From NCBI GenBank assembly GCA_910588635.1, contig CAJUPW010000025.1, positions 1 through 44,334 of the forward strand: a stretch of 44,334 nt of DNA, written 5' to 3'. Position 1 is the stretch's first letter. Each line of letters begins with the position of its first letter. Origin of the DNA: an uncultured Oscillospiraceae bacterium (GTDB lineage Bacteria > Bacillota > Clostridia > Oscillospirales > Oscillospiraceae). The notes beneath the pieces are model-generated. The model made no database searches. It had not been told where the DNA came from and saw only the letters and a list, made by a program, of their open reading frames with translations. The translations under genes were made by a program, and so were the position numbers. Below are positions 9,082 to 15,891 of the stretch, piece by piece.

Positions 9082-10209
9082 TCACAGCTTGGCGGAGAAG
9101 TCGGCCAGAGCTTCGGAAATCTTGATCTGTTGAGGGCAGACCGCCTCGCAGCTGCGGCAGCCCAAACAGGCGGAGGGCTTCTTTTCATCGGGAAGCTGAG
9201 CCACCCGCATGGGGGCGATGAAGCCGCCGCCGGTGAAGGTGTGCTCGTTGTACAGCTCCAGCAGCATGGGGATATCCAGCCCTTGGGGGCAGTGGGTGGT
9301 GCAGTAGCGGCAGGCGGTACAGGGGACCGAGGTCCGGTCGGTCATGCTGTCGGCGACGGCCAGCAAGGTTTTGCGCTCCTGTTCGGACAGGGGCTTTTCC
9401 TCGGCGAAGGTACGCAGGTTGTCCTCCACCTGCTCCATGGTGGACATGCCGGACAGGGTGACCGTCACCGAGGGGATGGACTGGAGAAAACGGAAGGCCC
9501 AGGCGGGGACGCCCTCATCGGGCCGCAGCTCCTTCAGCCGGGCGGCGTACTCGTCGGGCAGCCTGGCCAGCTTGCCGCCCCGAAGGGGTTCCATCACCCA
9601 AACGGGGATGTTCCACTCCTTGAGCAGCTCCACCTTGGCTTTGGCGTTCTGGAAGTTCCAGTCCAGCCAGTTGAGCTGAATCTGGCAGAACTCCATGTCC
9701 TTGCCGTAGGCCTCCAGGAAGCGCCTCATGGTGTTCAGATCGCCGTGGGCGGAGAAGCCCAGATGGCGTATCTGTCCCGCCATCTTCCGGGCCATAAGGG
9801 AGTCGTAGATATGGAACTGGGGGTTTAAGTAGGCGTCAATATTCATCTCGCAGACGTTGTGGAAGAGGTAGAAATCAAAGTAATCCACCTGGAGCTTTTC
9901 CAGCTGTTTGTCGAAAATTTCCTCCACCTTGTCCATGTTGGACAGATCGTAGCCTGGGAACTTGGTAGCCAGGCAGAAGCTGTCCCGGGGGTACTGCTTC
10001 AAAACCCGGCCCATGACCCATTCGGAGTTGCCGGCGTGGTAGCCCCAGGCGGTGTCGTAGTAGTTGACCCCGGCCTCCATGGCCTTCGCCACCAGCTTAG
10101 CGGCTTCCGCCTCGTCGGGCTTGGCGTCGTTCCCGTCCACGGTAGGCAGGCGCATACAGCCGAAGCCCAGGGTGGACAGCTTCACATCCTGAAACTGCTT
10201 GTAAATCAT
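9082..10209 (-). CDS. aldo/keto reductase with C-terminal 4Fe-4S ferredoxin domain
   Basis: A cytoplasmic NAD(P)H-dependent oxidoreductase with a TIM barrel (about residues 1-290), fused to a ferredoxin-like tail. The barrel shows LGFGCMRLP, the catalytic-type YYDTAWGYH and WVMEPLRGGKLA. The tail carries two clusters of cysteines: CTACRYCTTHCPQG and CLGCRSCEAVCPQ, enough for two 4Fe-4S centres. This architecture is common in anaerobic clostridia. I choose ATG 10209 (MIYKQF), 9 bases after AAAGG; the in-frame ATG at 10218 touches the ribosome site. A MerR-type promoter and a divergent merR gene suggest control by reactive aldehydes or electrophiles. Substrate unknown. Confidence 0.95.
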   Translation of the reverse strand: MIYKQFQDVKLSTLGFGCMRLPTVDGNDAKPDEAEAAKLVAKAMEAGVNYYDTAWGYHAGNSEWVMGRVLKQYPRDSFCLATKFPGYDLSNMDKVEEIFDKQLEKLQVDYFDFYLFHNVCEMNIDAYLNPQFHIYDSLMARKMAGQIRHLGFSAHGDLNTMRRFLEAYGKDMEFCQIQLNWLDWNFQNAKAKVELLKEWNIPVWVMEPLRGGKLARLPDEYAARLKELRPDEGVPAWAFRFLQSIPSVTVTLSGMSTMEQVEDNLRTFAEEKPLSEQERKTLLAVADSMTDRTSVPCTACRYCTTHCPQGLDIPMLLELYNEHTFTGGGFIAPMRVAQLPDEKKPSACLGCRSCEAVCPQQIKISEALADFSAKL

Positions 10210-10225
10210 AAAAATCATCCTTTCA

Positions 10226-10254
10226 TTGACGGATCGAAATGCAAAGGCTATAAT
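10226..10254 (+). promoter_or_regulatory. merR promoter
   Basis: TTGACG (10226-10231), 17-base spacer, TATAAT (10249-10254), pointing at merR. The -10 box sits inside the palindrome GGCTATAATAGCC (10246-10258). Its predicted start (about 10261) is followed directly by the opposing reductase promoter and the MerR dyad. Confidence 0.65.
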
Positions 10255-10274
10255 AGCCCTGTAAGTATAGAACG

Positions 10275-10305
10275 ATTATACAACTTGAAGCCAACTTTAA
10301 GTCAA
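10275..10305 (-). promoter_or_regulatory. MerR-type promoter and operator for the aldo/keto reductase
   Basis: On the minus strand: TTGACT (10305-10300), a 19-base spacer, then TATAAT (10280-10275). An over-long 19-base spacer is the signature of promoters activated by MerR proteins that twist the DNA. The spacer holds a dyad: ACTTGAAG (10283-10290), CCAA, CTTTAAGT (10295-10302), one mismatch. The dyad resembles operators of the NmlR/AdhR branch of MerR regulators. Confidence 0.8.
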
Positions 10306-10327
10306 GACTTTTTTGGGAGAGATTGCC

Positions 10328-10777
10328 ATGTTTTATACCATTGGAGAGATGGCCCAGAAGCTGAACGTGGCCCCGTCTACCTTGCGCTACTACGACAAGG
10401 AGGGGCTGCTGCCCTTTGTGGAGCGGTCCAGCGGGGGTATCCGCATGTTCAAGGATGAGGATATGGAATGGCTGCGGATGCTGGGCTGTTTGAAAAAGGC
10501 GGGTATGCCGCTGAAGGAGATCAGGACCTTTATGGACTGGTCCCGCGAGGGAGACGCCACCATCGGCCAGCGGCTGGACCTGCTGGAGAAGCAGCGGCAG
10601 TCGGTGCTGGAGCAGCAGAAGCAGCTGGAGGACACCCTTCTCATGCTGGACTACAAGCGTTGGTACTACCAGACCGCCCGGGAGGCGGGCACCTGCGCCG
10701 TCCACGACGCCATGCCTTTGGAGCAGATTCCGGAGCGGTTCCGGCCGCTGAAAGAGGCGTGGAAAGCGGACAGCTGA
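10328..10777 (+). CDS. MerR family transcriptional regulator
   Basis: A 149-residue DNA-distorting regulator. The N-terminal winged helix begins YTIGEMAQKLNVAPSTLRYY and is followed by GIRMFKDEDMEWL. A long dimerisation helix covers about residues 85-125 (RLDLLEKQRQSVLEQQKQ). Cys54 lies about where the NmlR/AdhR group, which senses aldehydes and other electrophiles, keeps its reactive cysteine; a role here is inference. Start ATG 10328 follows GGGAGAG; the TTG at 10313 is not credible as a start. The divergent reductase has a matching 19-base-spacer promoter. mutS2 lies downstream on the same strand. Confidence 0.94.
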   Translation: MFYTIGEMAQKLNVAPSTLRYYDKEGLLPFVERSSGGIRMFKDEDMEWLRMLGCLKKAGMPLKEIRTFMDWSREGDATIGQRLDLLEKQRQSVLEQQKQLEDTLLMLDYKRWYYQTAREAGTCAVHDAMPLEQIPERFRPLKEAWKADS

Positions 10778-10788
10778 AAGGAGCTTTT

Positions 10789-10845
10789 ATGAAGTACACA
10801 AGCGCTGTGATCGCCGTGTCGGATAAAACAGGAGGAAGCCTATGA
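10789..10845 (+). pseudogene. 18-codon MogA-like stub overlapping the mutS2 start
   Basis: A short reading frame with its own ribosome site (AAAGGAG at 10778-10784) encodes MKYTSAVIAVSDKTGGSL. Its TGA overlaps the mutS2 ATG (ATGA at 10842-10845). The peptide looks like the first residues of MogA/MoaB molybdopterin adenylyltransferases, which begin with a strand ending in TVSDK. It could be the remnant of a deleted mogA whose start is kept to couple translation to mutS2, or chance. The AGGAGG for mutS2 lies inside it. Confidence 0.4.
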
Positions 10846-13208
10846 GCGAATTATTTGAAAAATCCATGGCCACCCTGGAGCTGCTACGGGTACTGGAGCT
10901 GCTGTCCGGGTGCGCCGTCACCGACGAGGGCCGGGAGCGGGCGCTGAAGCTGCGGCCTATGGACGACATCGACGATGTGCGCCGGGCCCAGGCGGAGACC
11001 ACCGCAGCCGTCAAGCTGCTGGTCCTCCGGGGCACCCCTGGCTTCGCCGGCATCAAGCCGGTAGCCGCCAGCCTCCAGCGGGCGGACATGGGGGGCAGCC
11101 TGAACACCCGGGAGTTATTGGAGATCGCTGCCGTACTGCGGGCGGCCCGCACGGCCTCCGAGTACGGGGCTGGGGAGGAGAAGACCCCCATCTCCCACCT
11201 GTTCCGGGCCCTCACCACCAACCGCTTTCTGGAGGACACCATCACCAACTCCATCGTGGGGGAGGACGAGCTGGCCGACTCCGCCAGTCCAGAGCTGGCA
11301 TCCATCCGGCGGCACATGCGGGCCACCGAGTCCAAGGTGCGGGACATTCTGCAAAAGCTGATCTCCTCCAACCAGTCCAAGTATTTGCAGGAGAGCATCA
11401 TCACCATCCGCTCCGACCGGTACGTGGTGCCGGTAAAGTCGGAGCACAAGAACGCCATCCCTGGCCTGGTCCACGACGTGTCCTCCTCGGGCTCCACCTT
11501 CTTCATCGAGCCTATGGGGGTGGTCAAAGCCAACAACGAGCTGCGGGAGCTGCTGGCCAAGGAGAAAAAGGAGATCGAGCGCATCCTGGCCGAGCTGTCC
11601 GCCCAGTGCGCTGCCCACAAGGAGGACATTACGGAGGACTACCAGCTCCTCATTTGGCTGGACGCCATTTTCGCCCGGGCCAAGCTGTCGTTAAAGCTGG
11701 AATGTACGGAGCCAAGACTGTCTGACAAGTATTTACACCTGCGGGGGGCGAGGCACCCCTTGCTGGACCAGAAGAAGGCTGTCGCCAACGATCTGGAGCT
11801 GGGGGAGCGCTTTGACACCCTTGTCATTACCGGCCCCAACACCGGCGGCAAGACGGTTACGCTGAAAACCCTGGGCCTTATCACCCTCATGGCCCAGTGC
11901 GGTCTCCATATCCCGGCCAGGGATGACTCTACCGTCCGGATTTTTTCCCGGGTGCTGGCCGACATCGGAGACGAGCAGTCCATCGACCAGTCCCTGTCCA
12001 CCTTCTCCTCCCACATGACCAACATCGTGGGCATCCTGGCCGAAGCGGACGAGAATACCCTTATCCTTTTCGACGAGCTGGGGGCGGGCACCGACCCGGT
12101 GGAGGGGGCCGCTCTGGCCGCCGCCATCATTGAGAGCGCCCGGGGCATCGGAGCTCAGGTGGCGGCCACCACCCACTATGCCGAGCTGAAGGTCTATGCC
12201 ATGACCACCCCCGGGGTGGAGAATGCCTCCTGTGAGTTCAACGTGGAGACCCTGGCCCCCACCTACCGGCTGGTGCTGGGCATCCCGGGCAAGTCCAACG
12301 CCTTCGCCATCTCCCGGCGGCTGGGTCTGCCCGAGTATATCATCGAAAAGGCCGCCGCCCGTCTGGACGCGGAGAACGTCCGGTTTGAGGACGTGCTCAC
12401 CCGTCTGGACCAGCAGCGGCAGGAGATGGAGAAGGAGCGGGAAGAGGCCCGGCGGCTCAAGCTGGACATGGAGCAGAGTGCGGAGAAGGCCCGGGAGTAC
12501 CGGGAGAAGCTGGAGGCCGAGCGGGCCAAGGTGGTGGAGAAAGCTAACGCCGAGGCCCGGGCCATCATCGAGGAGGCCCGCGCCGCCAGCGACCTGGCCA
12601 TCAACGAACTGAAGGAGCTGAAAAAGCGCCGGGACCTGGACTGGCAGCAGGTGAACGACGGCCGGGCGGAGGCCCGCCGCCTGCTCAACGAGGCCGAGCG
12701 GAACATTGGCGGAGGGGCTCCCGAGGTGGAGCCGCCGCCCCCCACCCGGCCCGCCAAGGCGGGGGACACGGTGGAGCTGGTGTCTATGGGGACAAAGGCC
12801 GTCGTGCTGTCGGTGAGCAAGGACGGTACCCTCCAGCTCCAGGCGGGTATCCTCAAGATCACCGCCAAGCAGGAGGAGGTCCGGGTGGTGGAGGGGGAGA
12901 CCCAGGCCCAGAAGGAGACCCGCCGGATCATCGCCAAGGCGGAGCACACCTTGCGTACCGCCGCCGTCCCGTCCCAGATCGACCTGCGGGGCATGATGAC
13001 CGACGAGGCTATCGCCAATCTGGAGCGCTTTTTGGACACCGCCATGATGGGCAGGCTGGAGACCGTCACTATCATCCATGGCAAGGGTACCGGCGCGGTG
13101 AGAAGCGCCGTGCGCACCTACCTCAAGCGCAGCCGCTATGTGAAGTCTTTCCGCCCCGGCCGCTACGGCGAGGGAGAGGACGGCGTCACCGTGGCGGAGC
13201 TGAAATAA
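10842..13208 (+). CDS. mutS2: endonuclease MutS2 (Smr-domain ATPase)
   Basis: A MutS-family ATPase lacking the mismatch-recognition domain. In Firmicutes it is linked to suppression of recombination and to splitting collided ribosomes. 788 residues, normal length. Walker A is GPNTGGKT (331-338) and Walker B is LILFDELGAGTDP (Asp411-Glu412). A long charged coiled coil spans about 510-630. A KOW-like segment covers about 640-690 (AGDTVELVSMG). The C-terminal Smr nuclease domain has IDLRG (713-717) and HGKGTG (746-751), both intact. ATG 10842 follows AGGAGG by 7 bases and overlaps the stop of an 18-codon frame. Probably cotranscribed with merR. Confidence 0.97.
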   Translation: MSELFEKSMATLELLRVLELLSGCAVTDEGRERALKLRPMDDIDDVRRAQAETTAAVKLLVLRGTPGFAGIKPVAASLQRADMGGSLNTRELLEIAAVLRAARTASEYGAGEEKTPISHLFRALTTNRFLEDTITNSIVGEDELADSASPELASIRRHMRATESKVRDILQKLISSNQSKYLQESIITIRSDRYVVPVKSEHKNAIPGLVHDVSSSGSTFFIEPMGVVKANNELRELLAKEKKEIERILAELSAQCAAHKEDITEDYQLLIWLDAIFARAKLSLKLECTEPRLSDKYLHLRGARHPLLDQKKAVANDLELGERFDTLVITGPNTGGKTVTLKTLGLITLMAQCGLHIPARDDSTVRIFSRVLADIGDEQSIDQSLSTFSSHMTNIVGILAEADENTLILFDELGAGTDPVEGAALAAAIIESARGIGAQVAATTHYAELKVYAMTTPGVENASCEFNVETLAPTYRLVLGIPGKSNAFAISRRLGLPEYIIEKAAARLDAENVRFEDVLTRLDQQRQEMEKEREEARRLKLDMEQSAEKAREYREKLEAERAKVVEKANAEARAIIEEARAASDLAINELKELKKRRDLDWQQVNDGRAEARRLLNEAERNIGGGAPEVEPPPPTRPAKAGDTVELVSMGTKAVVLSVSKDGTLQLQAGILKITAKQEEVRVVEGETQAQKETRRIIAKAEHTLRTAAVPSQIDLRGMMTDEAIANLERFLDTAMMGRLETVTIIHGKGTGAVRSAVRTYLKRSRYVKSFRPGRYGEGEDGVTVAELK

Positions 13209-13238
13209 GAAAAAGCGGCCGCAAGGCCGCTTTTTCTT
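13207..13238. terminator. bidirectional terminator between mutS2 and the anti-sigma-like gene
   Basis: A stem of 14 bp: AAGAAAAAGCGGCC (13207-13220), loop GCAA, GGCCGCTTTTTCTT (13225-13238). T-runs exist on both strands. It serves two convergent genes and overlaps both stop regions. Confidence 0.9.
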
Positions 13239-14670
13239 AAAACTGATACAGGAGCAGATACCGGGTCTCGCCGTCCGGAGTGCTGGCATTGATGCTGACT
13301 GTGTTGTTATCCGACCAGCCGATGCCCTCCTCGTGGAGATTTTCATAGCCCTCCCGGTCAAAGGCGAAGAAAACACCCTTCTCCAGGTCGGCCACGCCAA
13401 GCCGGGTGATGCCCAGACCCTCTGTTTTGGAGTCCGTGGAGAAATAGAGCAGTTTGTTTCCGGAGGGACTAATCATAAAATCGTCCTCCTTTTGGAAAGT
13501 GAAGCCTTCCATGGTGGCCCGCGTCCCGGTTTTCAGGTCTACCACCTGGACCTGCCCCTCCTCTGAAATGAGGACGCAGCGGCTGCCGAAGGTCATTACT
13601 CCGCTGGGGTTCTCTTCCCAGTCCCGGTAATAGGGGGTCTGTTCCATCGTTTTGACAGCGAGGCCGGTGGAGAGGTCATAGGAGTAGAGGGTCACATACT
13701 GGACGCCTCCGTCCACGTTGTCTGTCATGTCGTAAAGAATCAGGGTGTCGCCGTCCGCGAATGCGGCTGAGTCAGCGCCCACGCCGCCCAAAGCGCGCAC
13801 ATCGGTCAGCGTCCCGGTCTCCCGGCTATACAGCCACTCCCGGCCGTTGGGGAACTCCGCGCTGGCATGGCCGGTAATCAGGGCCAGACGGAAATCGTCG
13901 GACCAGACGGCGCCGTCGGATTCTGCCAGCACGTCGGGGTCTAAGCCGGTAAACAGTTCCTCAGTCTTTCCGGTGTTCAGGTGGTAGAGGAAGGGGTACT
14001 CGACATACTCCATCTGCCGTCCTGTGGACAGGCGGAGCAGAAGCACGTCATTGCGGCCGGGGACGAAGGAGAAGTTCCAGTCCCATTCCCGCTCCCCATC
14101 CGTATCTACCGTGCGGTTGTCCCCGGCGAAATAGTCCAGCTGTCCATCCTGGACGTACCACCAGAACTCCCCCTGATAGCGGATATTGTTGTGGGTTATG
14201 TCAACCTGACTGGCCTGCATATCCACCTGGACGGGGATCAGCTCATTGTCCCTGACCTCCCAGAACTTGTAATCCAGAAGGGTTTTCCGGTCCTCACTCC
14301 AAGTCAGGTCGGTGAGCAGACTGCCGGACAGGCCGTAATACTTGTCCATTTTTATGTACTGGGCCTTGACCAGCGCCCCAATCTCCGCTTGGCTGATGTC
14401 GGGGCCCTCCGGTTTGGTGCCGCCGCTGGGCACCTGTTCCCGCTCCTCCATATGGAAGAAGGACAGCACCGCCGCGCGCAGCTCGGGGCTGGCCGCCAGG
14501 GCCACGGTGATGAGGCAGGCGATTGTCAGGGCCGCCGCCAGGGCGGCGGTAAACACCCGGCGGGCCGGGGTGTGCTTCTTTTTTATATTTTTCTGATTCA
14601 TAATACGCTCCTTTAAAGCGGCGTCAGGGACGAGGCGGTCCATCGCCCGACGGTAATCATTGATGTTCAA
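13237..14670 (-). CDS. membrane-anchored partner of the ECF sigma factor (putative anti-sigma factor)
   Basis: 477 residues with one transmembrane helix (about 39-60). A short cytoplasmic N-terminus is rich in charged residues, and a large extracytoplasmic domain follows. The outer domain is rich in W/Y-containing strands and short repeats (LTWSEDRKTLLDY, WSDDFRLALITGH, GWSDNNTVSIN), which suggests a beta-propeller of the TolB/WD type. Its ATG overlaps the sigma gene stop (ATGA at 14667-14670), so the two are translationally coupled. That arrangement and topology are typical of anti-sigma factors. I cannot assign a signal and see no zinc-binding HxxxCxxC motif. The mature function is inference. 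Confidence 0.75.
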   Translation of the reverse strand: MNINDYRRAMDRLVPDAALKERIMNQKNIKKKHTPARRVFTAALAAALTIACLITVALAASPELRAAVLSFFHMEEREQVPSGGTKPEGPDISQAEIGALVKAQYIKMDKYYGLSGSLLTDLTWSEDRKTLLDYKFWEVRDNELIPVQVDMQASQVDITHNNIRYQGEFWWYVQDGQLDYFAGDNRTVDTDGEREWDWNFSFVPGRNDVLLLRLSTGRQMEYVEYPFLYHLNTGKTEELFTGLDPDVLAESDGAVWSDDFRLALITGHASAEFPNGREWLYSRETGTLTDVRALGGVGADSAAFADGDTLILYDMTDNVDGGVQYVTLYSYDLSTGLAVKTMEQTPYYRDWEENPSGVMTFGSRCVLISEEGQVQVVDLKTGTRATMEGFTFQKEDDFMISPSGNKLLYFSTDSKTEGLGITRLGVADLEKGVFFAFDREGYENLHEEGIGWSDNNTVSINASTPDGETRYLLLYQF

Positions 14671-15143
14671 TGTGATCCCTCCAGTTCGATCTTCAGCATC
14701 TCCCGGCCCCGTTTCAGCCGCATTTTCACGGCGGACTGTCCCAGCTTCAAAATTTCGGCGATCTCCGCCACCGAGTAGCCCTCATAGTAGTGGAGGTGGA
14801 TCGGAAGCCTGTAGTGCTCCGGTAGGGCCATTACCGCCTCCAGGGCCTCTCGCTCCTCCGGCGGTGCAGCGGGGAGGGTGTCCTCCAACTCGGCGACCTG
14901 CCTGCGCCAAAAGCCCCGCAGCTGGTCCTTGCACAGGTTGGCCGTCACCCGCAGGAGCCACCGCCTCTGGTGCGCCTCATCGGCGAATTGGGGGGCACGG
15001 GACAACAGGCGGAGAAAGGCCTCCTGGGTCACGTCCTCCGCATCGGCGGGCCGGCCCAGATAGACCAGGGCCAGCCGGTAGACCGCCGCGCTGTATGTAT
15101 CGTAAGCCGTCTCAAATTCGTCAGCGCTGACTGTTTGTCTCAT
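14667..15143 (-). CDS. ECF-type RNA polymerase sigma factor
   Basis: A 158-residue sigma-70 family factor of the extracytoplasmic-function group, with region 2 at about 10-75 (AEDVTQEAFLRLL, RRWLLRVTANLCKD) and region 4 at about 100-152 (LPEHYRLPIHLHYYEGYSVA then EIAEILKLGQSAVKMRLKRG). Regions 1.1 and 3 are absent, as expected. ATG 15143 is chosen because AAAGGAGGT lies 7 bases upstream; the in-frame GTG at 15161 would start within that ribosome site. It forms an operon with the membrane partner, whose start overlaps this stop codon. A possible self-recognised promoter lies just upstream. Confidence 0.93.
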   Translation of the reverse strand: MRQTVSADEFETAYDTYSAAVYRLALVYLGRPADAEDVTQEAFLRLLSRAPQFADEAHQRRWLLRVTANLCKDQLRGFWRRQVAELEDTLPAAPPEEREALEAVMALPEHYRLPIHLHYYEGYSVAEIAEILKLGQSAVKMRLKRGREMLKIELEGSH

Positions 15144-15164
15144 CGTTTGACCTCCTTTCACAGG

Positions 15165-15193
15165 TAAAACGATTTGGGGCGGGAAAGGGTCAC
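15165..15193 (-). promoter_or_regulatory. candidate ECF autoregulatory promoter
   Basis: On the minus strand GTGACCC (15193-15187), 14 bases, TCGTTTTA (15172-15165). A GTGAC-type -35 with a CGT-containing -10 resembles promoters read by ECF factors, and the sigma gene starts 22 bases downstream. There is no sigma-A match here. Tentative, because the ECF subgroup consensus is not known for this factor. Confidence 0.35.
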
Positions 15194-15490
15194 ATAGGAG
15201 GAGAAAAATTTATGATATTTCTTCCATTTTCTCATAGAATGGAGAAAAAAGGAATAGGGTGGGCCGGGTTTGGGGAAATAATCTGTGTTCCGGTCTGTGT
15301 CGGGCTGAAATTCCGGGGAAAAACGGCAGAAAGTTTTATGTTTGTGACAAATGCGGTTTTATTGGGAAAATTGGGCGAAAAGCTTCTAAAGTGGAAGCTC
15401 CACTGGCTTAAATGTAAAAATCAGGGCAAAAAATGAAATTTATCCTGTAAAAGCGGGTGAAAAATCCGGTAATATTTGTGCAATTGTCCA
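15194..15490. other. AT-rich intergenic stretch with no supported gene
   Basis: Markedly lower G+C than its surroundings. A 74-codon frame on the plus strand (15212-15436) has AGGAGG about 10 bases upstream. However, its composition follows the AT-rich background and the peptide shows no domain, so I do not call it. No RNA structure was recognised. Confidence 0.4.
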
Positions 15491-15520
15491 TTGACGAAAC
15501 AGGGATAAATCTGCTATGCT
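15491..15520 (+). promoter_or_regulatory. ptsH promoter
   Basis: TTGACG (15491-15496), 18-base spacer, TATGCT (15515-15520) with a TGC extended -10 (15512-15514). It lies 38 bases upstream of the HPr start. Confidence 0.65.
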
Positions 15521-15558
15521 TAACCCACATCCTAATGAATAGGGCGGAGGTACGCAAT

Positions 15559-15822
15559 ATGTATAGTCAGGAAGCCGTTGTAAACAACCAGGTTGGCCTG
15601 CATGCCAGACCCGCTACATTTTTCATCCAGAAGGCCAATGAGTTCAAGAGTTCCATCTGGGTGGAGAAAGAGGAGCGCAAGGTCAACGCGAAGAGTCTGC
15701 TGGGCGTTCTGTCTCTTGGCATTGTGAAAGGCACTTCCATCAAGCTGATTGCTGATGGCGCCGACGAGAAGGAAGCGGTTGAGGCTCTGTACAAGATGAT
15801 CTCTTCCGATTTCTCCGAGTAA
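15559..15822 (+). CDS. ptsH: HPr family phosphocarrier protein
   Basis: The small phosphocarrier of the sugar phosphotransferase system, 87 residues, cytoplasmic. The enzyme I phosphorylation site is His15 in VGLHARPATFF. The HPr-kinase site Ser46 is present in NAKSLLGVLSLG, so both transport and catabolite-regulation functions are possible (Crh proteins lack the histidine). ATG 15559 is preceded by GGAGG at 8 bases; a longer in-frame start upstream would lie before the promoter. It has its own promoter and terminator. No PTS enzyme genes adjoin it. Confidence 0.95.
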   Translation: MYSQEAVVNNQVGLHARPATFFIQKANEFKSSIWVEKEERKVNAKSLLGVLSLGIVKGTSIKLIADGADEKEAVEALYKMISSDFSE

Positions 15823-15837
15823 ACACCCCAATCATGA

Positions 15838-15864
15838 AAGGCGCCGCAACGCGGCGCCTTTTTT
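15838..15864 (+). terminator. intrinsic terminator after ptsH
   Basis: AAGGCGCCGC (15838-15847), loop AAC, GCGGCGCCTT (15851-15860), then TTTT. It ends 27 bases before the uvrC start. uvrC therefore relies on read-through or an unseen promoter. Confidence 0.9.
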
Positions 15865-15891
15865 GATGTTGTGAAGGGAGGGGAGGAACCG

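Noticed and set aside
15212..15436. 74-codon plus-strand frame with an AGGAGG before it
   Set aside because: Its composition equals the AT-rich intergenic background, the peptide shows no recognisable fold, and it lies across the ptsH upstream region. Not enough to call a gene.
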